A DNA stretch of 64,000 nucleotides from Olsenella sp. An293 (GCF_002159495.1 NZ_NFIT01000014.1:1-64000); one strand, 5' to 3'; positions 26,113 to 34,626 are shown, counted from the first letter of the stretch. The notes: generated from the sequence alone by a model not told the origin. Program-made: numbers and translations.

Positions 26113-26182
26113 GGCCGCCCGCCGACGTTCCTTCGAGAAGTGCGCTTCGCGGAACTTCTCTACGGAACGTCGGCGGGCGGCC
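26113..26182. repeat. Intergenic hairpin element, family B copy 1
   Basis: Perfect 19-bp arms (26113-26131 and 26164-26182) enclose a 32-nt loop with its own inner stem GAGAAGT/ACTTCTC. Copy 2 (30806-30874) lies at the same place after the second exporter pair. Its loop matches at about 28 of 31 positions, but its stem is different and equally complementary. It probably terminates the exporter transcript. Confidence 0.85.
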
Positions 26183-26204
26183 TCGTTCTGAGCACCGGGC
26201 GCTC

Positions 26205-26339
26205 CGTTGTGCGCACTTCTCGGCGTTGTGTACACTCGGCGCCGATGTGCGCACTTCTCGCCAGTTCGTCTACCTGCTGTTCTTTCGAGAAGAGCGTCGG
26301 GGGCGGTATACACAACGCCAGACGTTGTACACAACGCCG
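26205..26339. repeat. TGTACA half-site cluster, family C copy 2
   Basis: Half-sites CGTTGTGCGCAC (26205), CGGCGTTGTGTACAC (26221) and CGATGTGCGCAC (26243) come first. A spacer with CGCCAGTTCGTCTACCTGC follows, then inverted sites ATACACAACGCC (26308) and GTACACAACGCCG (26327). The spacer is the reverse complement of the core in copy 1 (12679-12818). Together with family B copy 1 and the MarR promoter, it fills the 438-base gap 26092-26529. I see no small gene there. Confidence 0.75.
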
Positions 26340-26455
26340 AGAAGTGCCAGCGGGGACGGGCAGTCTGTCTCGCCGGCCTCGGGCGTCGTGAAGAAAACTG
26401 AGGCTTCGAGGGCCCGCTTAGCACCCCCATCCTCGACGGCTTGAGGATATTGCAT

Positions 26456-26490
26456 GGTACCTTGACATCTGACAGGCAAGGTCCCAAAGT
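26456..26490 (+). promoter_or_regulatory. GGTACC operator and promoter of marR-exporter operon 2
   Basis: GGTACCTTG (26456-26464) and CAAGGTCCC (26477-26485) form an inverted repeat with one mismatch and a 12-base spacer. Embedded in it is TTGACA (26462-26467), a perfect -35. The best -10 at 17 bases is the poor CAAAGT (26485-26490). The overlap suggests autorepression by the MarR protein encoded next. Confidence 0.65.
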
Positions 26491-26529
26491 ATTGGGTGAA
26501 CTGCAGTTTTTCACAGGAAGGAGGCTGCC

Positions 26530-27012
26530 GTGCGTGATACGGAGGAGCGAACCTCCCGCCAGGGCACCGAGCTGCGCATCATGCGCAACCTCGGGTACTT
26601 TGGCTACTACCTCCACGTCCACTGGGGCGGTCGAAACGGCAAGCAGCACATTCTCGTCGAGCTTCTCGCCAACGGGTCCGAGATGACGCAGCGCGACCTC
26701 CAGGAGGCCTCGTGCATCACCTCCGCCTCGCTCTCCGAGGTCATCGCCAAGCTCGAGGCCGAGGGGCTCGTCACCCGCAAGCGCTCCGAGACGGACCGCC
26801 GCCAGCTCACGGTCACCCTCACGTCCGAGGGGGCCGACCGCGCCCGCGAGGTCCTGCGCACGCGCAAGGAGTTCGAGGAGCGCGCCTTCGACTGCATCGA
26901 GCCCGAGGAGCGCGAGCGCCTCGCCGAGACGCTCGACCGGATCGCCGCGCGCTGGGAGGAGCTCGAGCGCGGCGAGAAGAGCCTGAGAAGCGAGAAGGGG
27001 GATGAGCGATGA
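26530..27012 (+). CDS. MarR-family transcriptional regulator
   Basis: This 160-residue winged-helix regulator has the MarR DNA-binding core MTQRDLQEASCITSASLSEVIAKLEAEGLVTRKRSETDRRQ (about 52-92), the wing DRRQLTVTLT and long flanking helices for dimerisation. It starts with GTG after a strong AAGGAGG. The last 4 bases overlap the next ABC gene, so it is co-transcribed with exporter pair 2. The shared GGTACC operator suggests it also controls pair 1. MarR proteins usually release DNA when a small molecule, often an exported substrate, binds. The ligand is unknown. Confidence 0.92.
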   Translation: MRDTEERTSRQGTELRIMRNLGYFGYYLHVHWGGRNGKQHILVELLANGSEMTQRDLQEASCITSASLSEVIAKLEAEGLVTRKRSETDRRQLTVTLTSEGADRAREVLRTRKEFEERAFDCIEPEERERLAETLDRIAARWEELERGEKSLRSEKGDER

Positions 27013-28859
27013 GCCTGCTTCCCAAGAAGCCGGACCTGGACCAGGAGTTCGTGAAGACCGCCGCGCACGTGGGCTACGGCACGGTCGGCCGCAAGCTCGT
27101 TCAGAGCGTGCGCGAGTACAAGAGGGCGGCCGTCGTCACTCCCCTGCTCGTGCTCGGCGAGGTGGTCTTCGAGGTCATGATCCCGCTCTTCACGGCCGAC
27201 CTCATCGACGCCATCAAGGCCGGCGCCGACCTCGGCCAGATCGTCTCGACGGGCGCCGTGCTCGCGATCATGGCCCTGATCTCCCTCGCCTTTGGCGCTG
27301 CGGCCGGCCTCACCTGCGCCAAGGCCTCCACGGGCTTTGCCAAGAACCTCCGCAAGGACATGTTCTACAACATCCAGACCTTCTCGTTCGCCGTCATCGA
27401 CCGCTTCTCGAGCTCGTCGCTGGTGACGCGCATCACGACCGACGTCATGAACGTCCAGATGGCCTACATGATGCTCATCCGCACGGCCATCCGCTCCCCG
27501 TTCATGCTCGTGCTCGCGTTCATCGCGGCCTACAGCATGGCCGGGTGGCTCGCCATCGTGTTCGTGGTGATCATCCCGGTGCTGGCGCTCGCCCTCTTTG
27601 GCGTGATCCGCAAGGTCGTGCCGGTCTTCCGCCGCATCTTCCGCAAGTACGACGCCCTGAACGAGCGCGCCGAGGAGAACCTCGCCGGCATCCGCGTGGT
27701 CAAGTCCTACGTCCGCGAGGACTACGAGAAGCAGAAGTACGACCGCGCCGCCACCGAGGTCCAGAACGACTTCACCTACGCCGAGCGCATCCTCGCCCTC
27801 AACGCGCCGATCATGAACTTCTGCGTCTACACCGTCATGGTCTTCGTGATCTACGCGGGCTCCTACGCCATCGTCTCCACGCGCGGCGAGCTGCTCGACG
27901 TGGGCCAGTTCTCGTCGCTGATCACCTACGGCTTCATGATGCTCATGCAGCTCATGATGCTCTCGATGATCTTCGCGCAGGTGGTCATGAGCGAGGAGAA
28001 CGCGCGCCGCATCTACGAGGTCCTCGACGCAAAGACCACGATCGACCAGCCCGAGAGCCCCGTGACCGAGGTCGCCGACGGCTCCATCGACTTTGACAAC
28101 GTGGGCTTCTCCTACAGCGGCGACAAGAGCCGCGAGGCCCTGCGCGACGTCAACCTGCACATCAGGAGCGGCGAGGTCGTGGGCGTCATCGGCTCCACGG
28201 GCTCGTCCAAGACCTCGCTCGTGCAGCTCATCCCGCGCCTCTACGACGTCACGGAGGGCCAAGTGCGCGTGGGCGGCCGCGACGTGCGCGACTACGACCT
28301 CGAGACCCTGCGCGACGCGGTGGCCATGGTCCTGCAGAAAAACGTGCTCTTCAGTGGCACCATCGCCGAGAACCTGCGCTGGGGCAACGAGCACGCCACG
28401 GACGAGGAGATCGTCGAGGCGGCGCGCCTGGCCCAGGCCGACGAGTTCGTCCAGACCTTCCCGGACAAGTACGACACCTACATCGAGCAGGGCGGCACCA
28501 ACGTCTCCGGCGGCCAGAAGCAGCGCCTGTGCATTGCGCGGGCCCTGCTCAAGAAGCCCAAGATCCTCATCCTCGACGACTCCACGAGCGCGGTGGACAC
28601 CAAGACCGACCGTCTCATCCGCGAGGGCTTCCGCAACTACCTGCCCGAGACCACCAAGATCATCATCGCACAGCGCACCTCGAGCGTGGAGGACGCGGAC
28701 CGCATCGTGGTCATGGACTCTGGGCGCATCAACGACATCGGCACCCACGAGGAGCTGCTGCGCCGCAACGCCATCTACCGCGAGGTCTATCTCTCGCAGA
28801 ACAAGCAGAGCCACGACGAGCGCGAGCTCGGAGAGCTGGAGGTGAGCGCCGATGAGTAG
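27009..28859 (+). CDS. Heterodimeric ABC exporter, subunit with degenerate ATP site (pair 2)
   Basis: A 616-residue paralogue of the 22196 gene, with the same organisation and long identical stretches. Walker A is GSTGSSKT (395-402), with Ser for the third glycine. Walker B ends DD (523-524), and the H-loop His is Gln555. The signature VSGGQ is intact. It overlaps marR by 4 bases and its partner by 8. Both exporter pairs thus keep the same order (degenerate subunit first) and the same altered residues, pointing to tandem duplication of a functional asymmetric exporter rather than decay. Confidence 0.92.
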   Translation: MSLLPKKPDLDQEFVKTAAHVGYGTVGRKLVQSVREYKRAAVVTPLLVLGEVVFEVMIPLFTADLIDAIKAGADLGQIVSTGAVLAIMALISLAFGAAAGLTCAKASTGFAKNLRKDMFYNIQTFSFAVIDRFSSSSLVTRITTDVMNVQMAYMMLIRTAIRSPFMLVLAFIAAYSMAGWLAIVFVVIIPVLALALFGVIRKVVPVFRRIFRKYDALNERAEENLAGIRVVKSYVREDYEKQKYDRAATEVQNDFTYAERILALNAPIMNFCVYTVMVFVIYAGSYAIVSTRGELLDVGQFSSLITYGFMMLMQLMMLSMIFAQVVMSEENARRIYEVLDAKTTIDQPESPVTEVADGSIDFDNVGFSYSGDKSREALRDVNLHIRSGEVVGVIGSTGSSKTSLVQLIPRLYDVTEGQVRVGGRDVRDYDLETLRDAVAMVLQKNVLFSGTIAENLRWGNEHATDEEIVEAARLAQADEFVQTFPDKYDTYIEQGGTNVSGGQKQRLCIARALLKKPKILILDDSTSAVDTKTDRLIREGFRNYLPETTKIIIAQRTSSVEDADRIVVMDSGRINDIGTHEELLRRNAIYREVYLSQNKQSHDERELGELEVSADE

Positions 28860-30780
28860 GAACATGCACCGCGGGCGTGCTCCCAAATCCATGGGCAAGA
28901 CGGCCCTGCGCGTCCTGAAGATGCTGCGCTCCTTCTACCCCGTGATGCTGCCGGCCGTAGCCTGCTGCATCCTGGTGCAGTGCATCGTCCAGGCCATGCC
29001 CAACGTCTTCATGGAGCGGGCCCTCACCGTGGTGGGCCAGACCTGGGAGTCGGGCGACTGGGCAACGGCGCAGCCGCAGGTCTTTGAGAACGCCGCCATC
29101 CTCGCCGCGCTCTACTTCGCGAGCCTCATCTGCAACGCCGTGTGGCAGCAGTGCATGGCCATCATCACGCAGGGCTCGCTCAAGAAGTTCCGCTGCCTCA
29201 TGTTCGACCACATGCAGGACCTGCCCATCCGCTACTTCGACACGCACCAGCACGGCGACATCATGAGCTACTACACCAACGACATCGACGCCATGCGCCA
29301 GATGATCGCGCAGTCGCTGCCGCAGCTGTTCCTCACGATGCTCATGCTCTGCTCCGTGGGCTGCATCATGCTCTGGTACAGCCTGCCGCTCACGCTCGTC
29401 GTGGTGGCGGGAGCCGCCGTCATGGCGCTTCTCGGCAAGACGCTGGCCGGCCGCTCGGCGAAGAACTTCCTGCGCACGCAGCGCGCGGTGGCGGCCGTGG
29501 AGGGCCTGGTCGAGGAGGTCATGAACGGCGAGAAGGTCGTCAAGGTCTTCTCGCACGAGCGCCAGATCGAGGCTGCCTTCGACGAGCTCAACGACGAGTA
29601 CCAGGACGCCGCGTGCACGGCCAACTCCTACGCCAACACGCTCATGCCGATCCTCATGAACTCCGGCAACCTGCTCTACGTCATCGTGGCCGTGGCTATT
29701 GGCGTGTTTTTGGTCATCGGCATCCCCAACCCCTCGATCTCCGGCGCGGCGCTCACCATCGCCGTGGGCGTACCCTTCCTCAACATGACCAAGCAGTTCG
29801 CCAACCAGATCGGCCAGATCTCCAACCAGGTGAACTCCGTGGTCATGGGCCTCGCGGGCGCGGAGCGCATCTTCGAGCTCATCGACGAGCCGGTGGAGCA
29901 GGACGAGGGCTACGTGGAGCTCGTGGCCTGCACGATCGACCGCGACGGCACCGTCCACGAGTGCAAGCGGCGCGACGAGCACTGGGCCGGCCAGTGGGCC
30001 TGGAAGCACCCGCACCAGGCCGACGGCACCGTCACCTACACGCCGCTCGCCGGCGACGTGCGCCTGTTCGACGTTGACTTTGCCTACGAGCCGGGCCACA
30101 CGGTCCTGCACGACGTCTCGCTCTACGCCAAGCCGGGCCAGAAGGTGGCCTTCGTGGGCGCCACGGGCGCGGGCAAGACCACGATCACCAACCTCCTCAA
30201 CCGCTTCTACGACATCGAGGACGGCAAGATCCGCTACGACGGCATCAACATCAACAAGATCAAGAAGCCGCACCTGCGCCACTCGCTCGGCATGGTCCTG
30301 CAGGACGTAAACCTCTTCACCGGCACCGTCATGGACAACATCCGCTACGGCCGGCTCGACGCCTCCGACGAGGAGTGCCGCGCCGCCGCACGGCTCGCAG
30401 GGGCGGACGACTTCATCTCCCGCCTGCCGGACGGCTACGACACCATGCTCACGGACAACGGCTCCAACCTCTCCCAGGGCCAGCGGCAGCTGCTCTCCAT
30501 CGCGCGCGCCGCGGTGGCCGACCCGCCGGTCATGGTGCTCGACGAGGCAACGTCCTCCATCGACACGCGCACCGAGGCCATCGTCCAGCGCGGCATGGAC
30601 GCGCTCATGACCGGGCGCACCACGTTCGTGATCGCCCACCGGCTCTCCACCGTGCGCAACTCCGACGTGATCATCGTGCTCGACCACGGTCGCATCATCG
30701 AGCGCGGCACGCATGAGGAGCTCATCGCCAAGCGCGGCACGTACTACCAGCTCTACACGGGAGCCTTCGAGCTCGAGTAG
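28852..30780 (+). CDS. Heterodimeric ABC exporter, catalytic subunit (pair 2)
   Basis: The 642-residue partner, paralogous to the 24061 gene, has a much shorter N-terminal extension. Canonical Walker A GATGAGKT (436-443), Walker B Glu565 and H-loop His596 are present, with signature LSQGQ. The insert VELVACTIDRDG...WAGQWAWKHPHQ between the membrane and ATPase domains is conserved with pair 1. The last about 200 residues are nearly the same in both paralogues, consistent with recent duplication or gene conversion. The element that follows (family B copy 2) is also shared. Confidence 0.92.
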   Translation: MSRNMHRGRAPKSMGKTALRVLKMLRSFYPVMLPAVACCILVQCIVQAMPNVFMERALTVVGQTWESGDWATAQPQVFENAAILAALYFASLICNAVWQQCMAIITQGSLKKFRCLMFDHMQDLPIRYFDTHQHGDIMSYYTNDIDAMRQMIAQSLPQLFLTMLMLCSVGCIMLWYSLPLTLVVVAGAAVMALLGKTLAGRSAKNFLRTQRAVAAVEGLVEEVMNGEKVVKVFSHERQIEAAFDELNDEYQDAACTANSYANTLMPILMNSGNLLYVIVAVAIGVFLVIGIPNPSISGAALTIAVGVPFLNMTKQFANQIGQISNQVNSVVMGLAGAERIFELIDEPVEQDEGYVELVACTIDRDGTVHECKRRDEHWAGQWAWKHPHQADGTVTYTPLAGDVRLFDVDFAYEPGHTVLHDVSLYAKPGQKVAFVGATGAGKTTITNLLNRFYDIEDGKIRYDGININKIKKPHLRHSLGMVLQDVNLFTGTVMDNIRYGRLDASDEECRAAARLAGADDFISRLPDGYDTMLTDNGSNLSQGQRQLLSIARAAVADPPVMVLDEATSSIDTRTEAIVQRGMDALMTGRTTFVIAHRLSTVRNSDVIIVLDHGRIIERGTHEELIAKRGTYYQLYTGAFELE

Positions 30781-30805
30781 CTCGCTCTTATCCCACCGTA
30801 TGGTG

Positions 30806-30874
30806 GCGGCCCCGCCCCGTTCCCTCGAGAAGCGCGCTTCGCAAAACTTCTCTACGGGAACGGGGCGGGGCCGC
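30806..30874. repeat. Intergenic hairpin element, family B copy 2
   Basis: Perfect 19-bp arms (30806-30824 and 30856-30874) enclose a 31-nt loop nearly the same as in copy 1, while the stem sequence differs. It starts 26 bases after the stop of the second exporter pair, as copy 1 starts 22 bases after the first. It probably acts as a terminator. Confidence 0.85.
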
Positions 30875-30938
30875 TTTCGTTGCCGATGCGTCCTCAGGAA
30901 GGTCGCGCGACGGGTCGGATGGGGACGGGAAACAGAAC

Positions 30939-31529
30939 TTAGGCCTCGAGCCTGTGCATGGCGGCGCCCTCGACCAGAAGGCTCGCGCCGCCCACGATGA
31001 GATAGCCCGCCATGAGGTAGCCGAGCATGAGGCTCGAGAAGAGCGGCAGCAGCAGGAAGGTCACGCCGGCGAGTGCGTTGACGATGCCGGTCACCAAGCT
31101 GACGGCCCAGCCCTCCACGCCAAAGCGATGCATGCGGTAAGCGGTCGCGAGGCGCTCGGCGCCGGCGGCGACGAACAGGACCGCGAGCAGGAACGTGAGC
31201 GTCCCGGCGGTGAGGTAGGAGGGCAGCGTGAGGAGCATGAAGCCGAGCAGCGCGTTCAAGATCCCCATGACGAGGGTCACCGGGCTGCGAAAGACCTCGG
31301 GCGTCCTCGACCAGGCGGCCACTCCCCCGATGCCGCCCACGATGAGGGCGGCCGAGACGGCGGCCTGGATCACGGCGTAGAGGCTGAGCGGCGAGAGCAC
31401 GCTCGCGATGCCCGCGAGCAGAAGCAGCGCGCCCAGGGCGATCGTGAGGCCGCGCGTCCTGCTCACGGCCTCGTTCCAACGGTCCACGAAGTCGCCGACG
31501 TGCTCGCGCTCCGAATGGTAGTTCTCCAT
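30939..31529 (-). CDS. HdeD/DUF308-family membrane protein
   Basis: This 196-residue protein has six predicted membrane helices in three repeated pairs, the DUF308 layout of HdeD. Recurrent blocks are LLLLAGIASVLSPL, VMGILNALLGFMLL and VTGIVNALAGVTFLL. HdeD of E. coli is linked to acid resistance, but most Gram-positive homologues have no known role. It is transcribed divergently from the small metallopeptidase and converges on exporter pair 2. The ATG at 31529 has only a weak ribosome-binding site (GAAA about 8 bases before). Confidence 0.82.
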   Translation of the reverse strand: MENYHSEREHVGDFVDRWNEAVSRTRGLTIALGALLLLAGIASVLSPLSLYAVIQAAVSAALIVGGIGGVAAWSRTPEVFRSPVTLVMGILNALLGFMLLTLPSYLTAGTLTFLLAVLFVAAGAERLATAYRMHRFGVEGWAVSLVTGIVNALAGVTFLLLPLFSSLMLGYLMAGYLIVGGASLLVEGAAMHRLEA

Positions 31530-31680
31530 GTGTGGGGTTTCCTCTCACTCGATGGGGGCAACGTCCTTGTCGTCCCCTACATAACTTCTGCCCAAATTGT
31601 TACTTTCTAACTCACAATTCTGAAAGCCATGCGGAACACACCGTTCGCCCACATGGCTCGACCGGCACTGAACAAGCGGC

Positions 31681-31686
31681 TACAGT
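31681..31686 (+). promoter_or_regulatory. Candidate -10 box (TACAGT) for the small metallopeptidase
   Basis: TACAGT lies 30 bases upstream of the start at 31716, within the 186-base divergent gap 31530-31715. That gap is noticeably AT-richer around 31580-31625 and may also hold the HdeD promoter. No clear -35 was found. Confidence 0.3.
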
Positions 31687-31715
31687 GTGTGCAGGCAGAT
31701 CATGAGGAGGCACGC

Positions 31716-32102
31716 ATGACGCAGGAGCAGTTCGAGGCGGCGGTCGAGGCCGCGATCGACTCGATTCCCGACGAGTTTATCGACGAGCTTGACAACGTCA
31801 TCTTTGTCGTGGAGGACGAGCCGAGCGAGGAGCAGGCGGCGGGTGCCGACGACGAGAACGCCTCCTTCGCTGACGACGAGCTGCTCGGGCTCTACGACGG
31901 CTCCCCGCTCACCGAGCGCGACAGCTTCTACGGCACCGGCGAGCTTCCCGACGTCATCACGATCTTCAAGGGGCCGCACGAGCGCTGCTTTGCGGAGGAG
32001 GGAGAGGACGTGCTCCTCGACGAGATCCGCCGCACCGTGATCCACGAGGTCGGCCACTTCTTCGGCAACGACGAGGAGACGCTCGCCGCGATGGGCTACT
32101 AG
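31716..32102 (+). CDS. Small zincin-like metallopeptidase family protein
   Basis: A 128-residue acidic protein ending in VIHEVGHFFGNDEETLAAMGY. The HExxHxxxxxD/E arrangement (HEVGH, then NDEE) is that of the small minimal-gluzincin-like family annotated as metallopeptidase or DUF1025. An acidic insert (EDEPSEEQAAGADDE) near 33-50 is unusual. GAGGAGG precedes the ATG at 31716; an upstream in-frame ATG lacks support. Substrate and function are unknown. Confidence 0.85.
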   Translation: MTQEQFEAAVEAAIDSIPDEFIDELDNVIFVVEDEPSEEQAAGADDENASFADDELLGLYDGSPLTERDSFYGTGELPDVITIFKGPHERCFAEEGEDVLLDEIRRTVIHEVGHFFGNDEETLAAMGY

Positions 32103-32117
32103 GCCCGAAGATCGGGG

Positions 32118-32255
32118 GGTGCGTACAGAGCCCCTGAGGGTATGTACACCATCCGTGTTCGGACGTCTTACGTTTGCGCTGGTAGATGCCCTAGCGAGAA
32201 GGACGAGCAGGACTGAGGGGTGTACATACCCTCGAGGCGCGGCGTACACACCCTC
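32118..32255. repeat. TGTACA half-site cluster, family D copy 1
   Basis: GAGGGTATGTACACC (32136-32150) and its exact reverse complement (32219-32233) flank a 68-base spacer. Weaker half-sites lie outside them (GTGCGTACAGAG near 32119, CGTACACACCCTC near 32242). The spacer contains CGAGAAGGAC at 32195-32204, 14 bases from the right inner site. Copy 2 at 52673-52813 has the same plan. It fills the gap between the metallopeptidase stop and the UbiB stop (convergent genes). Confidence 0.85.
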
Positions 32256-32277
32256 CCGGCAGGATGCCCCTTGCGCC

Positions 32278-34275
32278 CTACCGCCGACGGCGGCGCCTGC
32301 CCTCGCTCAGGACGTCGTGGGCGACGAGCACGCACAGCACGAACGCCACCATGTACCCCACGAACCCGATGATGGGGATGCCAAAGATGACCGGCTGGAT
32401 GCGGGCGTAGTAGACAACCGACGAGCCGATGAACAGGCCGGCGACGATGACGCTCATCGTGAGGCGGTTGGCGATCCGCGAGATATCCTCGAGCGGGTCC
32501 TCCGTGCCGGCGAGGTCGAGGTTCACGCGAAGCTGGCCGCGCGTGAGCATGCGCATCGCAAGCCCGAGCTCCCCGGCAGCGCCGAGCAGGCCGTGCGTGG
32601 CGGCCACGGTCTCGCGCGCGAGGCGCTGGAGCTCGTCGACGGCGAGCTCGTCGACGGCGGTGTGCGCCCGGAGGTGGCTCTGGATGATCTCCACGATCGA
32701 AGCATTGGGCAGCAGCTGGTGCACCACGCCCTCGAGCGTCACGAGCGAGCGCGCGAGCATGGTGATCGACCCCGGCAGCTCGATGCCGTTTTTCTGCGCC
32801 ATGGAGATGATCGCGTTCATGAAGGCGCCGATGTCGAGCTCGGAGAGGTCGGCCGTGCCGTAGTCGGCGACGATGGCGTCGAGGTCCGCGAGCAGGTGGG
32901 CCTGGTCGACGCCCGCCACGCTGGAGACCGAGAAGCGCATGAGCCCGTCGGCGAGCGCGGGCGAGTCGCGCCGGCCCACCGCGAGCACCATGTCGCTCAC
33001 GGCCTGGCGGTCGTGCGCGGAGAGGCGGCCCATGATGCCGAGGTCCATGTAGACGATCTTGCCCTCGTGAATCACGAGGTTTCCGGGGTGCGGGTCGGCG
33101 TGGAAGAAGCCATCGTCGAGCATCTGCCTCGTGTAGTTGTCCGCGAGCTTGGTCCCGATCTCGGCGAGGTCGTAGCCCTCGGCCACGAGGCGCGCGGTGT
33201 CGTTGATGGGGATGCCCTCGACGAAGTCCATGACCACGACGTGGCGGGTGCACAGCGCCGGGTAGGGCTTTGGGCAGTCGATGAAGCGGCAGCCGGCGTT
33301 GTTGCGGCGGAACTCCTCGAGGCTGCGCGCCTCGACGAGGAAGTCGGTCTCCTCACGGAAGGACTGCCAGAGCTCGTCGACCACGGACTGCAGATCGATG
33401 AACTGGTCCTGCCCGATGAAGCGGCTCGCGTAGCGCGCGAGCGAGCGGATGATCGAGATGTCCTGCGCCATGATCTCCTTGACGTGCGGGCGCTGGACCT
33501 TCACGGCCACGAGCTCGCCGCTCACGAGGCGCGCCTTGTGGACCTGCGCCACGGAGGCGGAGCCCAGCGGCCGATCGTCGATGGCGTCGAAGATGTCCTC
33601 GAGCGGGGTCTCGTACTCGGCGCGCAGGGCCTCGATCACGGTCTCGCGGTCCATGGGCTCGACGCTCGTGCGGAGCTTGCCGAGCTCGCGCGTGAAGCTC
33701 TCGGGGAGGATCTCGGAGCGCATGGAGAGGATCTGCCCGGCCTTGACGAAGGTGGGGCCCAGCTCCTCGAGCATGCTGCGCAGGCCCTCGGGCGTGAGGC
33801 CGTGGAAGATGTCGTAGCGGCGGACTATCTTGACCATCTCGCCGATGCGCGCGAGGCGGGAGGCGGTCGAGAGCTCATAGTCGTCCGCGCCCGCCGAGCG
33901 GCCGCCAAGCAGGCCGATCGTCTGGGCGGACTCACGACGGCCCTCGCGCTTCTTCACGGCGGCGTACCAGGCGTCGAGGATCTCGTCGGGCGACTTGGCG
34001 GTGGTGGGCGTCTGACGGCGCGGCAGCTCGGTCCCCATGACCGGTCCCCAGGAGCGACGGGGCTCGCCGGAGTGCGTCTCGGCGGGCGAGAAGGACGCGG
34101 CCCCGGCCTCGGGTCCCTCCCCGGCGCCCTCGCCCTCCTCGTCCTCGGGTCCCTTCTCGGCGACCTGGCCCTCCTCGGCGCCCGCTGCGCCCTCGTCGCA
34201 CGCAACGTCAAGCGGGGCCGGGCTCTCGCCGCGACCCCGGTCGTCCTCTCGTCTGTCCTGTCGTGCGTCAGTCAC
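32278..34275 (-). CDS. ABC1/UbiB/AarF-family atypical kinase
   Basis: This 665-residue protein of the ABC1 (ADCK/UbiB) kinase-like family has the KxGQ motif FVKAGQILSMR, Ala-rich loop PLGSASVAQVHKA, invariant Lys in VAVKVQRP, HADPHPGN as catalytic loop and MDLG as metal-binding motif. Two C-terminal membrane helices lie near 605-650. The first 90 or so residues are acidic and probably disordered. The start is GTG at 34275 with GGGGAG 6 bases upstream. In ubiquinone producers such proteins support quinone synthesis; here a lipid or membrane role is more likely. It follows the phasin gene by 9 bases and is surely co-transcribed. Confidence 0.9.
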   Translation of the reverse strand: MTDARQDRREDDRGRGESPAPLDVACDEGAAGAEEGQVAEKGPEDEEGEGAGEGPEAGAASFSPAETHSGEPRRSWGPVMGTELPRRQTPTTAKSPDEILDAWYAAVKKREGRRESAQTIGLLGGRSAGADDYELSTASRLARIGEMVKIVRRYDIFHGLTPEGLRSMLEELGPTFVKAGQILSMRSEILPESFTRELGKLRTSVEPMDRETVIEALRAEYETPLEDIFDAIDDRPLGSASVAQVHKARLVSGELVAVKVQRPHVKEIMAQDISIIRSLARYASRFIGQDQFIDLQSVVDELWQSFREETDFLVEARSLEEFRRNNAGCRFIDCPKPYPALCTRHVVVMDFVEGIPINDTARLVAEGYDLAEIGTKLADNYTRQMLDDGFFHADPHPGNLVIHEGKIVYMDLGIMGRLSAHDRQAVSDMVLAVGRRDSPALADGLMRFSVSSVAGVDQAHLLADLDAIVADYGTADLSELDIGAFMNAIISMAQKNGIELPGSITMLARSLVTLEGVVHQLLPNASIVEIIQSHLRAHTAVDELAVDELQRLARETVAATHGLLGAAGELGLAMRMLTRGQLRVNLDLAGTEDPLEDISRIANRLTMSVIVAGLFIGSSVVYYARIQPVIFGIPIIGFVGYMVAFVLCVLVAHDVLSEGRRRRRR

Positions 34276-34284
34276 GCGGCTCCC

Positions 34285-34626
34285 CTACTCGGCCTCGTCC
34301 TCGGTCTTCTCCTCGACGTCGACCTTCACGGACTGCGCGTCGATGTCGGCGGAGATCTCGGCCACCTTGGCGGCGTAGGCGGCGCGCTCCTCGGGCGTCA
34401 TGGCCTCGAGACGGGAGCGCAGGGCCTTCTCGGCGGTGCCGTCGATGACCTCGCGCGCCTTGCGGGTGAGCTCCTGGTTGAGCGTCTTGCCCTGCTCGAC
34501 CGTCAGCTCGCCCTTCTTGACGAGCTCGTCGACGACCTCCTGGGACTTCTCGGCGCCCATGGCGACGGCGCCCACGCTCGCGAGGAAGAGCTTCTTCAGG
34601 CCCTCGGTCACATCGAACTCAGACAT
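34285..34626 (-). CDS. Phasin-family small helical protein
   Basis: A 113-residue, highly charged helical protein beginning MSEFDVTEGLKKLFLASVGAVAMGAEKSQEVVDELVKKGELT. It resembles the small phasin/PhaF-type proteins that commonly sit beside ABC1 kinase genes. An amphipathic first half is followed by an acidic tail (EEKTEDEAE). The ATG at 34626 follows AAAGGAG. No polyhydroxyalkanoate genes are visible, so granule binding is unlikely to be its role. A membrane- or kinase-associated function is inferred from pairing with the UbiB-like gene. Confidence 0.75.
   Translation of the reverse strand: MSEFDVTEGLKKLFLASVGAVAMGAEKSQEVVDELVKKGELTVEQGKTLNQELTRKAREVIDGTAEKALRSRLEAMTPEERAAYAAKVAEISADIDAQSVKVDVEEKTEDEAE

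Noticed and set aside
32278-34626. Ubiquinone or polyhydroxyalkanoate pathway inferred from UbiB and phasin
   Set aside because: No other gene of either pathway is in the window, and both families have members in organisms lacking these products; only the family names are kept.
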